Origin: Psychroflexus tropicus DSM 15496
Lineage (GTDB): Bacteria > Bacteroidota > Bacteroidia > Flavobacteriales > Flavobacteriaceae
Direction of reading: 5' to 3'
Assembly (NCBI RefSeq): GCF_000378765.1
Contig: NZ_KB905342.1
Span: 62,001-126,000, forward strand
Length of the DNA stretch: 64,000 nt
Position 1 is the first letter of the stretch, and each line of letters begins with the position of its first letter. The notes beneath the pieces are model-generated. The model saw only the letters and a list, made by a program, of their open reading frames with translations, did not search any database and was not told where the DNA came from. The translations under genes and the position numbers were made by a program. Positions 54,620 through 62,603 of the stretch are shown here, piece by piece.

Positions 54620-56122
54620 TTATTTAGCTATAGTGATGGTTTGAATAGCCTGTGGATTTATAGATATCTGCTGAGATGTTTCTTCGATATCCAACTCAAA
54701 AACCTTTTCAGTTTCCGATGGGTTAAAAACAATCAACACATGACTTCCGTCTGGATTGGTAGCGGCACTCACCTGTAACTCCTCATCAGTAGAGTTGAAA
54801 TCTATACGTTTCGCTCCAGGTCTGATAAACTTACTAAAGTGAGCCATAGTATAATAAATAGGCGTATAATAAACCTCATCTGCTTCTGGATCTACAATGA
54901 CAGGGGCTACACACCAGTTTTCGAACCAGTTGGGCCCTCCTTGCCTGTTTAATACCATATTCCAGTCGACCCAACCATCGACCCAGTTATTCATACAGCC
55001 GATTATATCTCTGGCATATCGGTATACAGGACGGTATTTTGGATGCAGGTGTTTCTGGTCTTCTGGAGCCCAGTCCCAGCCCCAGTCTGTAGCTTCTTTT
55101 TGCCAATACCAGTCGTCATCTTTCCATTTTGGCACCTCAGCATCAACACAGGCTTCTGTTTGGATTAAGTATTTATCGGGTGCTTTTTCATGAGCGTATT
55201 GAAGAGCTTCTTCGTAAACTTTAAAGGTGCTTTCGTACCAGTGGATGGCGGTACCATCATAATACTTGGCATTGGCCTCATTCTTATACATTTCGTCCAC
55301 CCATTCCTTGATGCCTCCTCGATTTTGGTCGTATCCTAAAATTTTTAAGTCTCCTTTTCCATCCTTTTCTAATTGTGGGCCGAGATGCTCTCTTACAAAA
55401 TCGGTCATTTGCTCTGGAGTATAGTGCATACTTTCCCAGTTATTGCCATTACCATGAGGTTCATTTTCAACGGTAAAGCCCCAAATATCAATTCCTTCTT
55501 TTGAGTAAGCTTCTGCATACTTAGAAAAGAAAAAAGCCCATGTATCATAATACTCTGGCTTCAGTTCACCGCCTACCCAATCATTGTTGGTTTTCATCCA
55601 GGGTGGGGCTGTCCATGGTGAAGCAATAATATTGAAACCTTCTGAAGAAGCCTGCATTGCGTCTTTGATCATAGGAATAATATCATCTTTATCTTCCTCT
55701 ATACTAAAATTTTTCAAAAGCGTATCTCCTTCCACCGGGGCATAGGAATATTGACCAAGTGAGAAATCACTTGAATTCATATGTGTCCTGGTTAAAGAAT
55801 ATCGTGCTCCAGCATCAGAAAAATAAGCCTCGATAACCTCTTTTCGTTTCTCTGGGCTTAACTGATTCAGTAAATAAGCTGAAGCCTCTGTAAAAGATCC
55901 GCCAAAACCCGTAAACGTTTGAAAAGTTTTCTTTGGGTTAAGTATGATTTTAGATGTAGATTCCTTTTGACTAAAACTATCTACCTTAGTCAATTGATTT
56001 CCACTTCTGGACGTTTCAAAAACATCGATTTGAGTTTCAGCAGTGGTCTGCTTTTGAGCGCAAGAGCTAATGATCATAAGTAGTATCAAATTTGCGATTA
56101 TCAGTTTCATAGGCTGTTTCAT
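54620..56122 (-). CDS. GH30 glucosidase/glucanase lipoprotein
   Basis: A 500-residue GH30 enzyme with a lipoprotein signal peptide (LLMIISSCAQ, Cys21). The acid/base is Glu221 (TVENEPHGNG) and the nucleophile Glu323 (LIQTEACVDAE); TGFGGSFTEASA and SPWTAPPWMK are family marks. A beta-sandwich follows at the C-terminus. In laminarin loci of marine Bacteroidota, GH30 enzymes remove beta-1,6-linked glucose branches, and I infer that role here; the subfamily was not determined. It is anchored to a membrane, facing the periplasm or the cell surface. It lies 23 bases after the GH17 lipoprotein gene. Confidence 0.92.
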   Translation of the reverse strand: MKQPMKLIIANLILLMIISSCAQKQTTAETQIDVFETSRSGNQLTKVDSFSQKESTSKIILNPKKTFQTFTGFGGSFTEASAYLLNQLSPEKRKEVIEAYFSDAGARYSLTRTHMNSSDFSLGQYSYAPVEGDTLLKNFSIEEDKDDIIPMIKDAMQASSEGFNIIASPWTAPPWMKTNNDWVGGELKPEYYDTWAFFFSKYAEAYSKEGIDIWGFTVENEPHGNGNNWESMHYTPEQMTDFVREHLGPQLEKDGKGDLKILGYDQNRGGIKEWVDEMYKNEANAKYYDGTAIHWYESTFKVYEEALQYAHEKAPDKYLIQTEACVDAEVPKWKDDDWYWQKEATDWGWDWAPEDQKHLHPKYRPVYRYARDIIGCMNNWVDGWVDWNMVLNRQGGPNWFENWCVAPVIVDPEADEVYYTPIYYTMAHFSKFIRPGAKRIDFNSTDEELQVSAATNPDGSHVLIVFNPSETEKVFELDIEETSQQISINPQAIQTITIAK

Positions 56123-56145
56123 AAGGTTTGCTTTTCATGATTAGT

Positions 56146-57429
56146 CTAATGATTAAGCGTAATCTCTTTTTTAACGGGTGGCATATCCACATCTAATAGA
56201 AGGTCATTAAGTTTTCCGTCATAGGTTTTTTTAATGCTTTTCTTTCCACGTTTTAATCCTTTGAAGGTTCCTTCGTTTACCTCATCCCAAAGTGCGTATT
56301 TGGCTTGACCATCTACAGTGAAAAGGCCGAAAAAATTCTCGGAGCCGTTTGGGTATTGAGCATCTTTCCAAGGCTCATCAAAAGCTTCAAAATAGAAGCA
56401 TTTGATCTTATTTTCTGTAGCCCATTCTCTCATTTTATGATAATAAAGTGCCTGCTTATATTCGTCTGTAGCTTTAGAGCCCTTAGGACCATAATGACGG
56501 TCTGAAAAACTAGCCCATCCGGTTTCACCAATATGAATAGGTTTTTCTACATCTAAAGACTTCACGTAACTCGCCACACTATCATATTGCGAAATAGCGT
56601 ATCCTAAGGCACGATTCATAGCTTTATCAATTTTTACAGTATTGCTTAACTCTTGCTCTTTATGGAGCACTCCCCAGAAAATCGGATTGTAATGCGTATC
56701 GTGCATAGGATAAGTATGAATAGACAGGTAGTCTACACTTTTCACCAATTCTTCTAGTTCTGGTGTATGATATTCATGCTCTCCTCCTCCCCATGATGCA
56801 AAATTATCGGAACTGGTGATCCATAAATCTTTATTCAATTTACCTTCTTTTTTAAGCTCCTGAAGGTGCTTCACCCACTTTAAAATAATATGAGGCTGAA
56901 CGTAATATGCCGTAGCCCATTTCACCATAGCTTCATTACCAACCGCGATGATTTTCACGATATCAGGATATTTGTTCGCCAGCTCTACAGCACGGCTAAT
57001 TTCTGAAGCGTTGTATTCACTTTCTTCATTGTGGTTTAAAGGAAGTTCGGTCCACGCATTTTTACAATCGATCCACACTCCAAGCATCACATACATTTCA
57101 AATTCTGGATCTTCTTCTTTAAGCTGTTTTATCGATTCCAAAACGTTTGCGGCATGTGGTAGACGAACATTATAGGTTCTTAAGATCTTAATATTTATAG
57201 CCTGCAATATTTTTAAATCTTGTTTCAATTGGCTTACCGTGGGTTGCACATTTCGAGTATTTTCTCTATATCCACCGTAAGATATGGCGAGGTAATCTGG
57301 CTTCTTAAGGATTTCCTCTGCAGTTAAATTGCGTTTATTTTGCATAGATTTTTTCTCTTTTTGAGATGGTTCACATGAAGCCAATAAGGCAAGGCTTAGA
57401 AGTAGAATACTTTGGATTATCAGCTTCAT
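56146..57429 (-). CDS. GH17 lipoprotein
   Basis: A 427-residue GH17-like enzyme with a lipoprotein signal peptide (LALLASCEP, Cys19). The acid/base is Glu166 (IAVGNEAMVK) and the nucleophile Glu302 (HIGETGWASF); YLAISYGGYRE begins the barrel and CFYFEAFDEPWKD closes it. It is much diverged from the two cytoplasmic GH17 copies, with longer loops and a basic C-terminal extension. It most likely cuts beta-1,3-glucan oligosaccharides in the periplasm or on the surface; transglycosylation is also possible. It begins 6 bases after the phosphorylase stop codon. Confidence 0.88.
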   Translation of the reverse strand: MKLIIQSILLLSLALLASCEPSQKEKKSMQNKRNLTAEEILKKPDYLAISYGGYRENTRNVQPTVSQLKQDLKILQAINIKILRTYNVRLPHAANVLESIKQLKEEDPEFEMYVMLGVWIDCKNAWTELPLNHNEESEYNASEISRAVELANKYPDIVKIIAVGNEAMVKWATAYYVQPHIILKWVKHLQELKKEGKLNKDLWITSSDNFASWGGGEHEYHTPELEELVKSVDYLSIHTYPMHDTHYNPIFWGVLHKEQELSNTVKIDKAMNRALGYAISQYDSVASYVKSLDVEKPIHIGETGWASFSDRHYGPKGSKATDEYKQALYYHKMREWATENKIKCFYFEAFDEPWKDAQYPNGSENFFGLFTVDGQAKYALWDEVNEGTFKGLKRGKKSIKKTYDGKLNDLLLDVDMPPVKKEITLNH

Positions 57430-57435
57430 ATGATT

Positions 57436-60400
57436 TTATTTTAAAATGGAATTTTCTATGGAAACTTGGATACGTTTAATTTTCCCAGATCTTTTAAACA
57501 CCTCCTTGCTTATTGAGTCAGGCAATTGAAGGCCTTCAAACAGTTGTTGATCAGTATCCTTAAAAATAACTTCAATCTGGCTGTGATCTGATTTGTTATA
57601 GATAATAGGAACCTGACAGAAGGTAAAACCTAGGCTGTCTTTTTCCAACTCTAGCTGTTGTTTTTGATTATCTAAATCTACGAATCTAAACACCTGAGTT
57701 TTATCTAAAAATTCCAAACGCCTTAACAGATGTGGTTGAAACTCTAATTTTCCTTCTTTGATAAAAACTCCTAATTCACCAAATCGACTCAGGATGTCTT
57801 CTTTAACTTGTCCAGTCATCCCTGGTTGCTGAGCACCCTTACCTAATGGCGTATGCGAATAGGGGTCGGTTGGAAATGCTCCATAAAGTTTTGGGGATTT
57901 ATGAACACCAATACCTTCATTGATTTCATAATAATGCTCGAGCAAGCGGCCTAAAGTTTCATCAGATACATCTTCTTCAATAGCTTTTAAACAAGTTTCT
58001 AAGACAGCTAATTGTAGCTTGGATACCATATGCCAATAGATCGATCCTAAACCTTCATAACCGTAAAAGGTGCCAGAACGTCCAGTAAACGATTTATGAT
58101 TGAAGACCTCTTCGTAGACTTTAAGCACAAGACTCTTTTCTTTTTTTGCTAAAATAGAATAGGGTTCATCTTCTAAAGCCTCTAAAGCCTCACTAAGTTT
58201 TTTCGCGTTGTTGAATTTTGCATTAAAATGATACTGGCCTTCCACATCTTTTTCGATGATACCCGTTCGTCCAGCTTTGACCAATTCTGTGAGTAACTTT
58301 GAACTTTTTACCGAAGCCTCAGGGACATGATTTCTCTCCAGGAATCCTTTCAATTCTTTATTAGGATACAGCAAATAACTATATTGATCGGACCTAAACA
58401 ATTCACTGTTTTTTAAAGCATCAAGCGTGCTTAACGCTTGCTCTGAATTTAAATATCCTGAGCTTAAAACAGCCACCTGCCCTTCGAGCATTTCAGAAAG
58501 GTAATCTATAGATACTTTATCATCATCTAAAGTCATCAAATTGTAAGCATGGTATAAATTGTCCGTACGCTTATTGGCGTCGATGGCTTGTTCTAAATAA
58601 GGCAAGCTGCAATCGATAAACTGGTTGATATCCTGAGCAGAAACTGTAGACTTTATTCCAGAAAATCCACCAGTATATACTTGAGTTCTAAAAGTACTAG
58701 CTGCTTCACCTAATTGATCTAAAATCTCTTTACGTTGATGATCACTAAAACTCGACTTAACTAAGTGTTGATGAGCTTCGAAAGTTTTATTGATCTTATG
58801 AAACAGCTCAACAAGTTCTTCTGAAATTTCATAAGTTTCTGATGCATCTATATCCTTGAAAATAGACTTAAAAAAAGACAGGAATCGTCTTAAGTAAGAT
58901 AAGGTTACCATGGACACGCCATTCCCTACCAAAGCATTGTTGGCATCATTCCATTCTGGACGTTGCGTATTCATCCAGATACCAGCCTCAGGGATAAAAT
59001 TAGAAAGCTTTGCCAAGGTTGTTGCTAAAATCTTTTCGATAAAGTTGACGTGAAGAATTTCACCAGATTTTGAGAAAAGCAGTGCACCGTCGGCTCCAAT
59101 TTCTTTTCTTTTCTTTCGAATTTCAGCATCAGCCTCATGATCAAAGTCGATGGTGTCCTTAGGATCATCTAGGATGTCTTGATAAGGCTTGATTTTGTAA
59201 GGAACATTAGCGTAAACAAATTCTGACTTATGAAATAGTTTTGATAAACTATTGGGTTTGTAATCCTCACAAAATTCTAAAAACTTTAGCAAGTAGATAA
59301 TTTGGTGATCACCCCAGTAACCGATATAAGACCAGGGATCGTCTGGTTCTATGGTTTCCCAATCGAACCCGTCTTTAGTGACACGATAAGGATTATAACC
59401 ATCAAAAGTGGTAGCATTTAAAAATTTATAGATCATACTCTCTATAAACTCCGGGTAAGAGTGAGCTAAACTTTCCCAGTTTTGAAAAATATCACGCCAA
59501 TTACCTTCATAATCTAAAATCTTAGACCCATCATCGTCTTTGGTATTGATAGAAAATTGATTCCAAGGTCGGCTAGGGTCCCCGTGTCTACGGCTAAATT
59601 TCAGAGGTAAATATTCTAGAGACAATCTTGTAAAATCATCATTGTTGATGGTCAAACAGAGTTCTTGAAGCTTAAAAAGTGTAAAAACTTCTGGTAAGGC
59701 ATCAATTTTTGAAGAGACCTTTTTAAAAAGTGAAGTATTTGCTTTCTTGATGTATTTTTTGAAATCCCAGCATTCAATTTGATAGTTATCATCGAAAATA
59801 CCTCCCCGCATGATATTAAACATCGCATTGGAGTAATGCCGGATATCCCTTAAATTATCATTTGTACGTTGAAGACCATCTGCTGCACCTACAAAACGTT
59901 TTAGTTTTTCGGTTCCCTGCTTGATATCTTCCTGGATCAAATTAAGAACCTTCTTGTCTTTGATCTGATGTTGAAGTTTCACAACGGCTGATTGGTTATA
60001 ATTGACATCAGCTATAATATGCCATGTTTTAGTCTCTTCAGCATCCAGTTGAAGCTGAGTATTGATAAAATAGGCTCCTTTTTCGGCTTTGATATCTTCC
60101 TCCTGACTGATGGGTTTACCGCTTCTAAAGTTTTCTAATTGTAAAGAAGATAGCAAATAGGTAGGGTTTTCGAATCCCAAAGACCAAACCACGTTGGCTT
60201 TGAGTGCCTCGCTTGGCTCTGCCTTATCTACAGGAACAGCACTAAGCGCAAAAATACCAAGGCCATGTGGTTTATCGAGCTCGCTTCTTTTATATGCATC
60301 TACCAAGTTGCTACTTTGTGTTTGCAAATCACTAACGACTCCTGCAGGAAGTACGTTTTGAAGCCCATCCAGCATTTCAACATTCAGCTTAGTATCGTTT

Positions 60401-60876
60401 AGGTTATGGAGTTGAGCTTCTTTGACAAAACCAAACTGATCGCTGGTAGACCAGCGGTAAGTGAATTTAAGGTTCAGAGAATGATTAACTTCTTCAAAAA
60501 TCAGTTTATCTCCATAGATATTTTTGTAAAGGTTTCTTGTAATTTGATACTGTTCTACAAACCGATTAGAGAAAGGTTCCCAGTAATGAATATTGTCTGT
60601 AGAATGCACTTTAAATATAGTCTTACTTCCTGTATAGTGTGCAGACTCAGTTATCTTATCATCTGTATAATAAGGAAATAAAGTAAATTCAGCATTTCTT
60701 CTACCTGCTGTTAAGCCGCCGTTGCTAGAAATAAACATCCAGTGATTAGAATCACTGACGATGCTCATAAAAAAAGGCCTCATCGCATCATTATTGGTGA
60801 TTTTTAAAAATTTTTCACCATTGATTTTCATTATTTCTAATTGTTCCTCTGCTGAACTTTTAGTCGTATTAATCAT
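57436..60876 (-). CDS. Beta-1,3-glucan phosphorylase-like protein (GH149 type)
   Basis: An 1146-residue cytoplasmic protein without a signal peptide. The N-terminus (about 30-300) is a beta-sandwich like that of GH94 enzymes (GGLTAGRRNAEFTLFPYYTDD). The long central alpha/alpha barrel contains RHGDPSRPWNQF, GYNPYRVTKDGFDWE, DPWSYIGYWGDHQ and EWNDANNALVGNGVSM. Asp644 in WND matches the catalytic acid of GH94 phosphorylases by position in the motif. Size and context fit GH149 (or the related GH161), which split beta-1,3-oligoglucosides with phosphate to glucose-1-phosphate. It lies between surface proteins and the GH17 lipoprotein in the operon. Confidence 0.8.
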   Translation of the reverse strand: MINTTKSSAEEQLEIMKINGEKFLKITNNDAMRPFFMSIVSDSNHWMFISSNGGLTAGRRNAEFTLFPYYTDDKITESAHYTGSKTIFKVHSTDNIHYWEPFSNRFVEQYQITRNLYKNIYGDKLIFEEVNHSLNLKFTYRWSTSDQFGFVKEAQLHNLNDTKLNVEMLDGLQNVLPAGVVSDLQTQSSNLVDAYKRSELDKPHGLGIFALSAVPVDKAEPSEALKANVVWSLGFENPTYLLSSLQLENFRSGKPISQEEDIKAEKGAYFINTQLQLDAEETKTWHIIADVNYNQSAVVKLQHQIKDKKVLNLIQEDIKQGTEKLKRFVGAADGLQRTNDNLRDIRHYSNAMFNIMRGGIFDDNYQIECWDFKKYIKKANTSLFKKVSSKIDALPEVFTLFKLQELCLTINNDDFTRLSLEYLPLKFSRRHGDPSRPWNQFSINTKDDDGSKILDYEGNWRDIFQNWESLAHSYPEFIESMIYKFLNATTFDGYNPYRVTKDGFDWETIEPDDPWSYIGYWGDHQIIYLLKFLEFCEDYKPNSLSKLFHKSEFVYANVPYKIKPYQDILDDPKDTIDFDHEADAEIRKKRKEIGADGALLFSKSGEILHVNFIEKILATTLAKLSNFIPEAGIWMNTQRPEWNDANNALVGNGVSMVTLSYLRRFLSFFKSIFKDIDASETYEISEELVELFHKINKTFEAHQHLVKSSFSDHQRKEILDQLGEAASTFRTQVYTGGFSGIKSTVSAQDINQFIDCSLPYLEQAIDANKRTDNLYHAYNLMTLDDDKVSIDYLSEMLEGQVAVLSSGYLNSEQALSTLDALKNSELFRSDQYSYLLYPNKELKGFLERNHVPEASVKSSKLLTELVKAGRTGIIEKDVEGQYHFNAKFNNAKKLSEALEALEDEPYSILAKKEKSLVLKVYEEVFNHKSFTGRSGTFYGYEGLGSIYWHMVSKLQLAVLETCLKAIEEDVSDETLGRLLEHYYEINEGIGVHKSPKLYGAFPTDPYSHTPLGKGAQQPGMTGQVKEDILSRFGELGVFIKEGKLEFQPHLLRRLEFLDKTQVFRFVDLDNQKQQLELEKDSLGFTFCQVPIIYNKSDHSQIEVIFKDTDQQLFEGLQLPDSISKEVFKRSGKIKRIQVSIENSILK

Positions 60877-60946
60877 ATAAATATTTAGTTCGTTTCTATT
60901 CGTTGTAACTTATTAATTGAGATGAGTTTTTAAAAAAATATAAAGG

Positions 60947-61711
60947 TTATAGTAATTCTAGAGACACATTATCGATTCTTACCAGACCGGCATCTCCATT
61001 AGAGTCAAATAGAACTCTGGCATCTGGGGCACCAAATTCCTGCGAACTTAAAGTCAATTCAAATACCTGAGGAGTATCGGTTAAATTGACGGTTCGTACA
61101 TCATTGGAAAAATCCCCTCCGCTAAGACCGATCCCAGCAATCAATGTTCTATTGGTATCGGACCAAGCTTCAAAAGTAAGGATATAAGTTTCTCCCTGAG
61201 TAATCGGTAATTTCTGACTTAGATTCACCAAAAAAGGTTGGTTAGGATCTGGATTGGTAATGTTGACCTGATAAAATGAATTTCCATTTTCGGTCACCAC
61301 TGGTGCTGGGGCATTATCATTCACCCCTACAATCCATCCTTCTGAACCATTTTCAAAATCACCATTGGTGATCAAGATAAGTTCCACTTCCACATCGGCC
61401 TGAAATGTATCGGTTTGTCCATTAGCATTAGTTGCGGTAAGAGTCACGGTATAAGTTCCGTCTTCTTCATAGGTATAAGTCGGATTTTGATCTGATGATA
61501 ACGATACGCCCATGTCACCAAAGTCCCATTGAAAAGAAGAGGCTTCAGTAGACAAGTTGGTAAAGGTGACTGTTCTATTATCGATATCAGAAATAAACCT
61601 GGCTTCGAAACCCACAAAGTCAATTCCGCTATCGTTGTCTTCACAGGACAGTTGGATAAAAGAAAAGACTATAGCTACTATGATAAAAAAAACTGATTTA
61701 AGTAGTTTCAT
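60947..61711 (-). CDS. PKD-CBM lipoprotein (surface glycan-binding)
   Basis: A 254-residue lipoprotein (FSFIQLSCEDN, Cys23). A PKD domain (about 33-107) shows FTNLSTEASSFQWDFGD and PTYTYEEDGTYTVTLTATN. A CBM4-like jelly-roll follows (about 112-254): NGDFENGSEGW, then GETYILTFEAWSDTNRT and a final VRIDNVSLELL. CBM4 modules often bind beta-1,3-glucan. It has no catalytic motif and probably acts as a surface glycan-binding protein next to the GH16 enzyme, 15 bases downstream of that gene. A 70-base gap then separates it from the phosphorylase gene. Confidence 0.88.
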   Translation of the reverse strand: MKLLKSVFFIIVAIVFSFIQLSCEDNDSGIDFVGFEARFISDIDNRTVTFTNLSTEASSFQWDFGDMGVSLSSDQNPTYTYEEDGTYTVTLTATNANGQTDTFQADVEVELILITNGDFENGSEGWIVGVNDNAPAPVVTENGNSFYQVNITNPDPNQPFLVNLSQKLPITQGETYILTFEAWSDTNRTLIAGIGLSGGDFSNDVRTVNLTDTPQVFELTLSSQEFGAPDARVLFDSNGDAGLVRIDNVSLELL

Positions 61712-61726
61712 TTTAATGCGTTTTAG

Positions 61727-62587
61727 TTATTCGTAAACTCTTACATAATCTACAATCATCCTCTGTGGAAATTCAGTTTCTGGGGTAGGATTCCCCGGTA
61801 GATTCCCTCCTATAGCCACGTTTAGGATGATGTAAAAAGGTCTGTCGTTAAACACCCATTCACCTTCACCATCGGTTTCTTCGTCGACATCTTCAGGAGT
61901 TAGAGAGTGGTATAATACGTCATCCACATAATAATTGACACGGTTTGGCGACCATTCGATTCCGAAGACATGAAAATCTTCGTCAAACCTGTCATTTTCT
62001 AAACTAAAATCTTTGGAAATAGATTCTGCTCCGGAAAAATTTGGACCATGAAGGGTTCCAAATACAGTTGTTGGCTCATCACCCAGGTATTCCATGATAT
62101 CGATTTCACCAACAGCAGGCCACTCTTCCAGTACTTGTTCGCCATCTACATTGATAGTTTTAGGTACACCTAGTAGCCAAAATGCCGGCCAGTAACCTTT
62201 GCCAAAAGGCAACTTAATGCGAGCTTCGAAGCGTCCGTACTCCTTTTCAAACAAGCCTTGAGTGGTTAACCTTGCAGAGGTATAGTTATTTCCCTGAAAA
62301 GTTTCCTGTCTTGCTGTGATGACTAAAACCCCGTTTTCCACTTTGGCATTTTCTGGTCTATCGGTATAAAACTGAAGTTCGTTATTACCCCACCCAGGTA
62401 TGCCTTGCTCTGTACCGTCTCCTATATCAAATTTCCAGTTTTCTGGATTTGGGGCACCATCTTGATCAAATTCATCAGACCAGACCAGGTTATTTTTGGT
62501 AACTACTTCTTGAGTTTCGTCGAGATCACAACTGAAAAAACTTAAGGTAAGTAAACCTAATATCAGCTTATATTTTACTTTTTTCAT
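61727..62587 (-). CDS. GH16 laminarinase lipoprotein
   Basis: A 286-residue GH16 endo-beta-1,3-glucanase-type lipoprotein (LLTLSFFSCDL, Cys20). The catalytic motif is EIDIMEYLG with nucleophile Glu161 and acid/base Glu166, the laminarinase form. NNELQFYTDR, GRFEARIKLPFGKGYWPAFWLL and ILNVAIGGNLPG are further GH16_3-like marks. There is no extra module. It should start laminarin breakdown on the outside of the outer membrane. It follows the glycan-binding lipoprotein by 16 bases. Confidence 0.95.
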   Translation of the reverse strand: MKKVKYKLILGLLTLSFFSCDLDETQEVVTKNNLVWSDEFDQDGAPNPENWKFDIGDGTEQGIPGWGNNELQFYTDRPENAKVENGVLVITARQETFQGNNYTSARLTTQGLFEKEYGRFEARIKLPFGKGYWPAFWLLGVPKTINVDGEQVLEEWPAVGEIDIMEYLGDEPTTVFGTLHGPNFSGAESISKDFSLENDRFDEDFHVFGIEWSPNRVNYYVDDVLYHSLTPEDVDEETDGEGEWVFNDRPFYIILNVAIGGNLPGNPTPETEFPQRMIVDYVRVYE

Positions 62588-62603
62588 GATTTATGTTTTA
62601 GAA

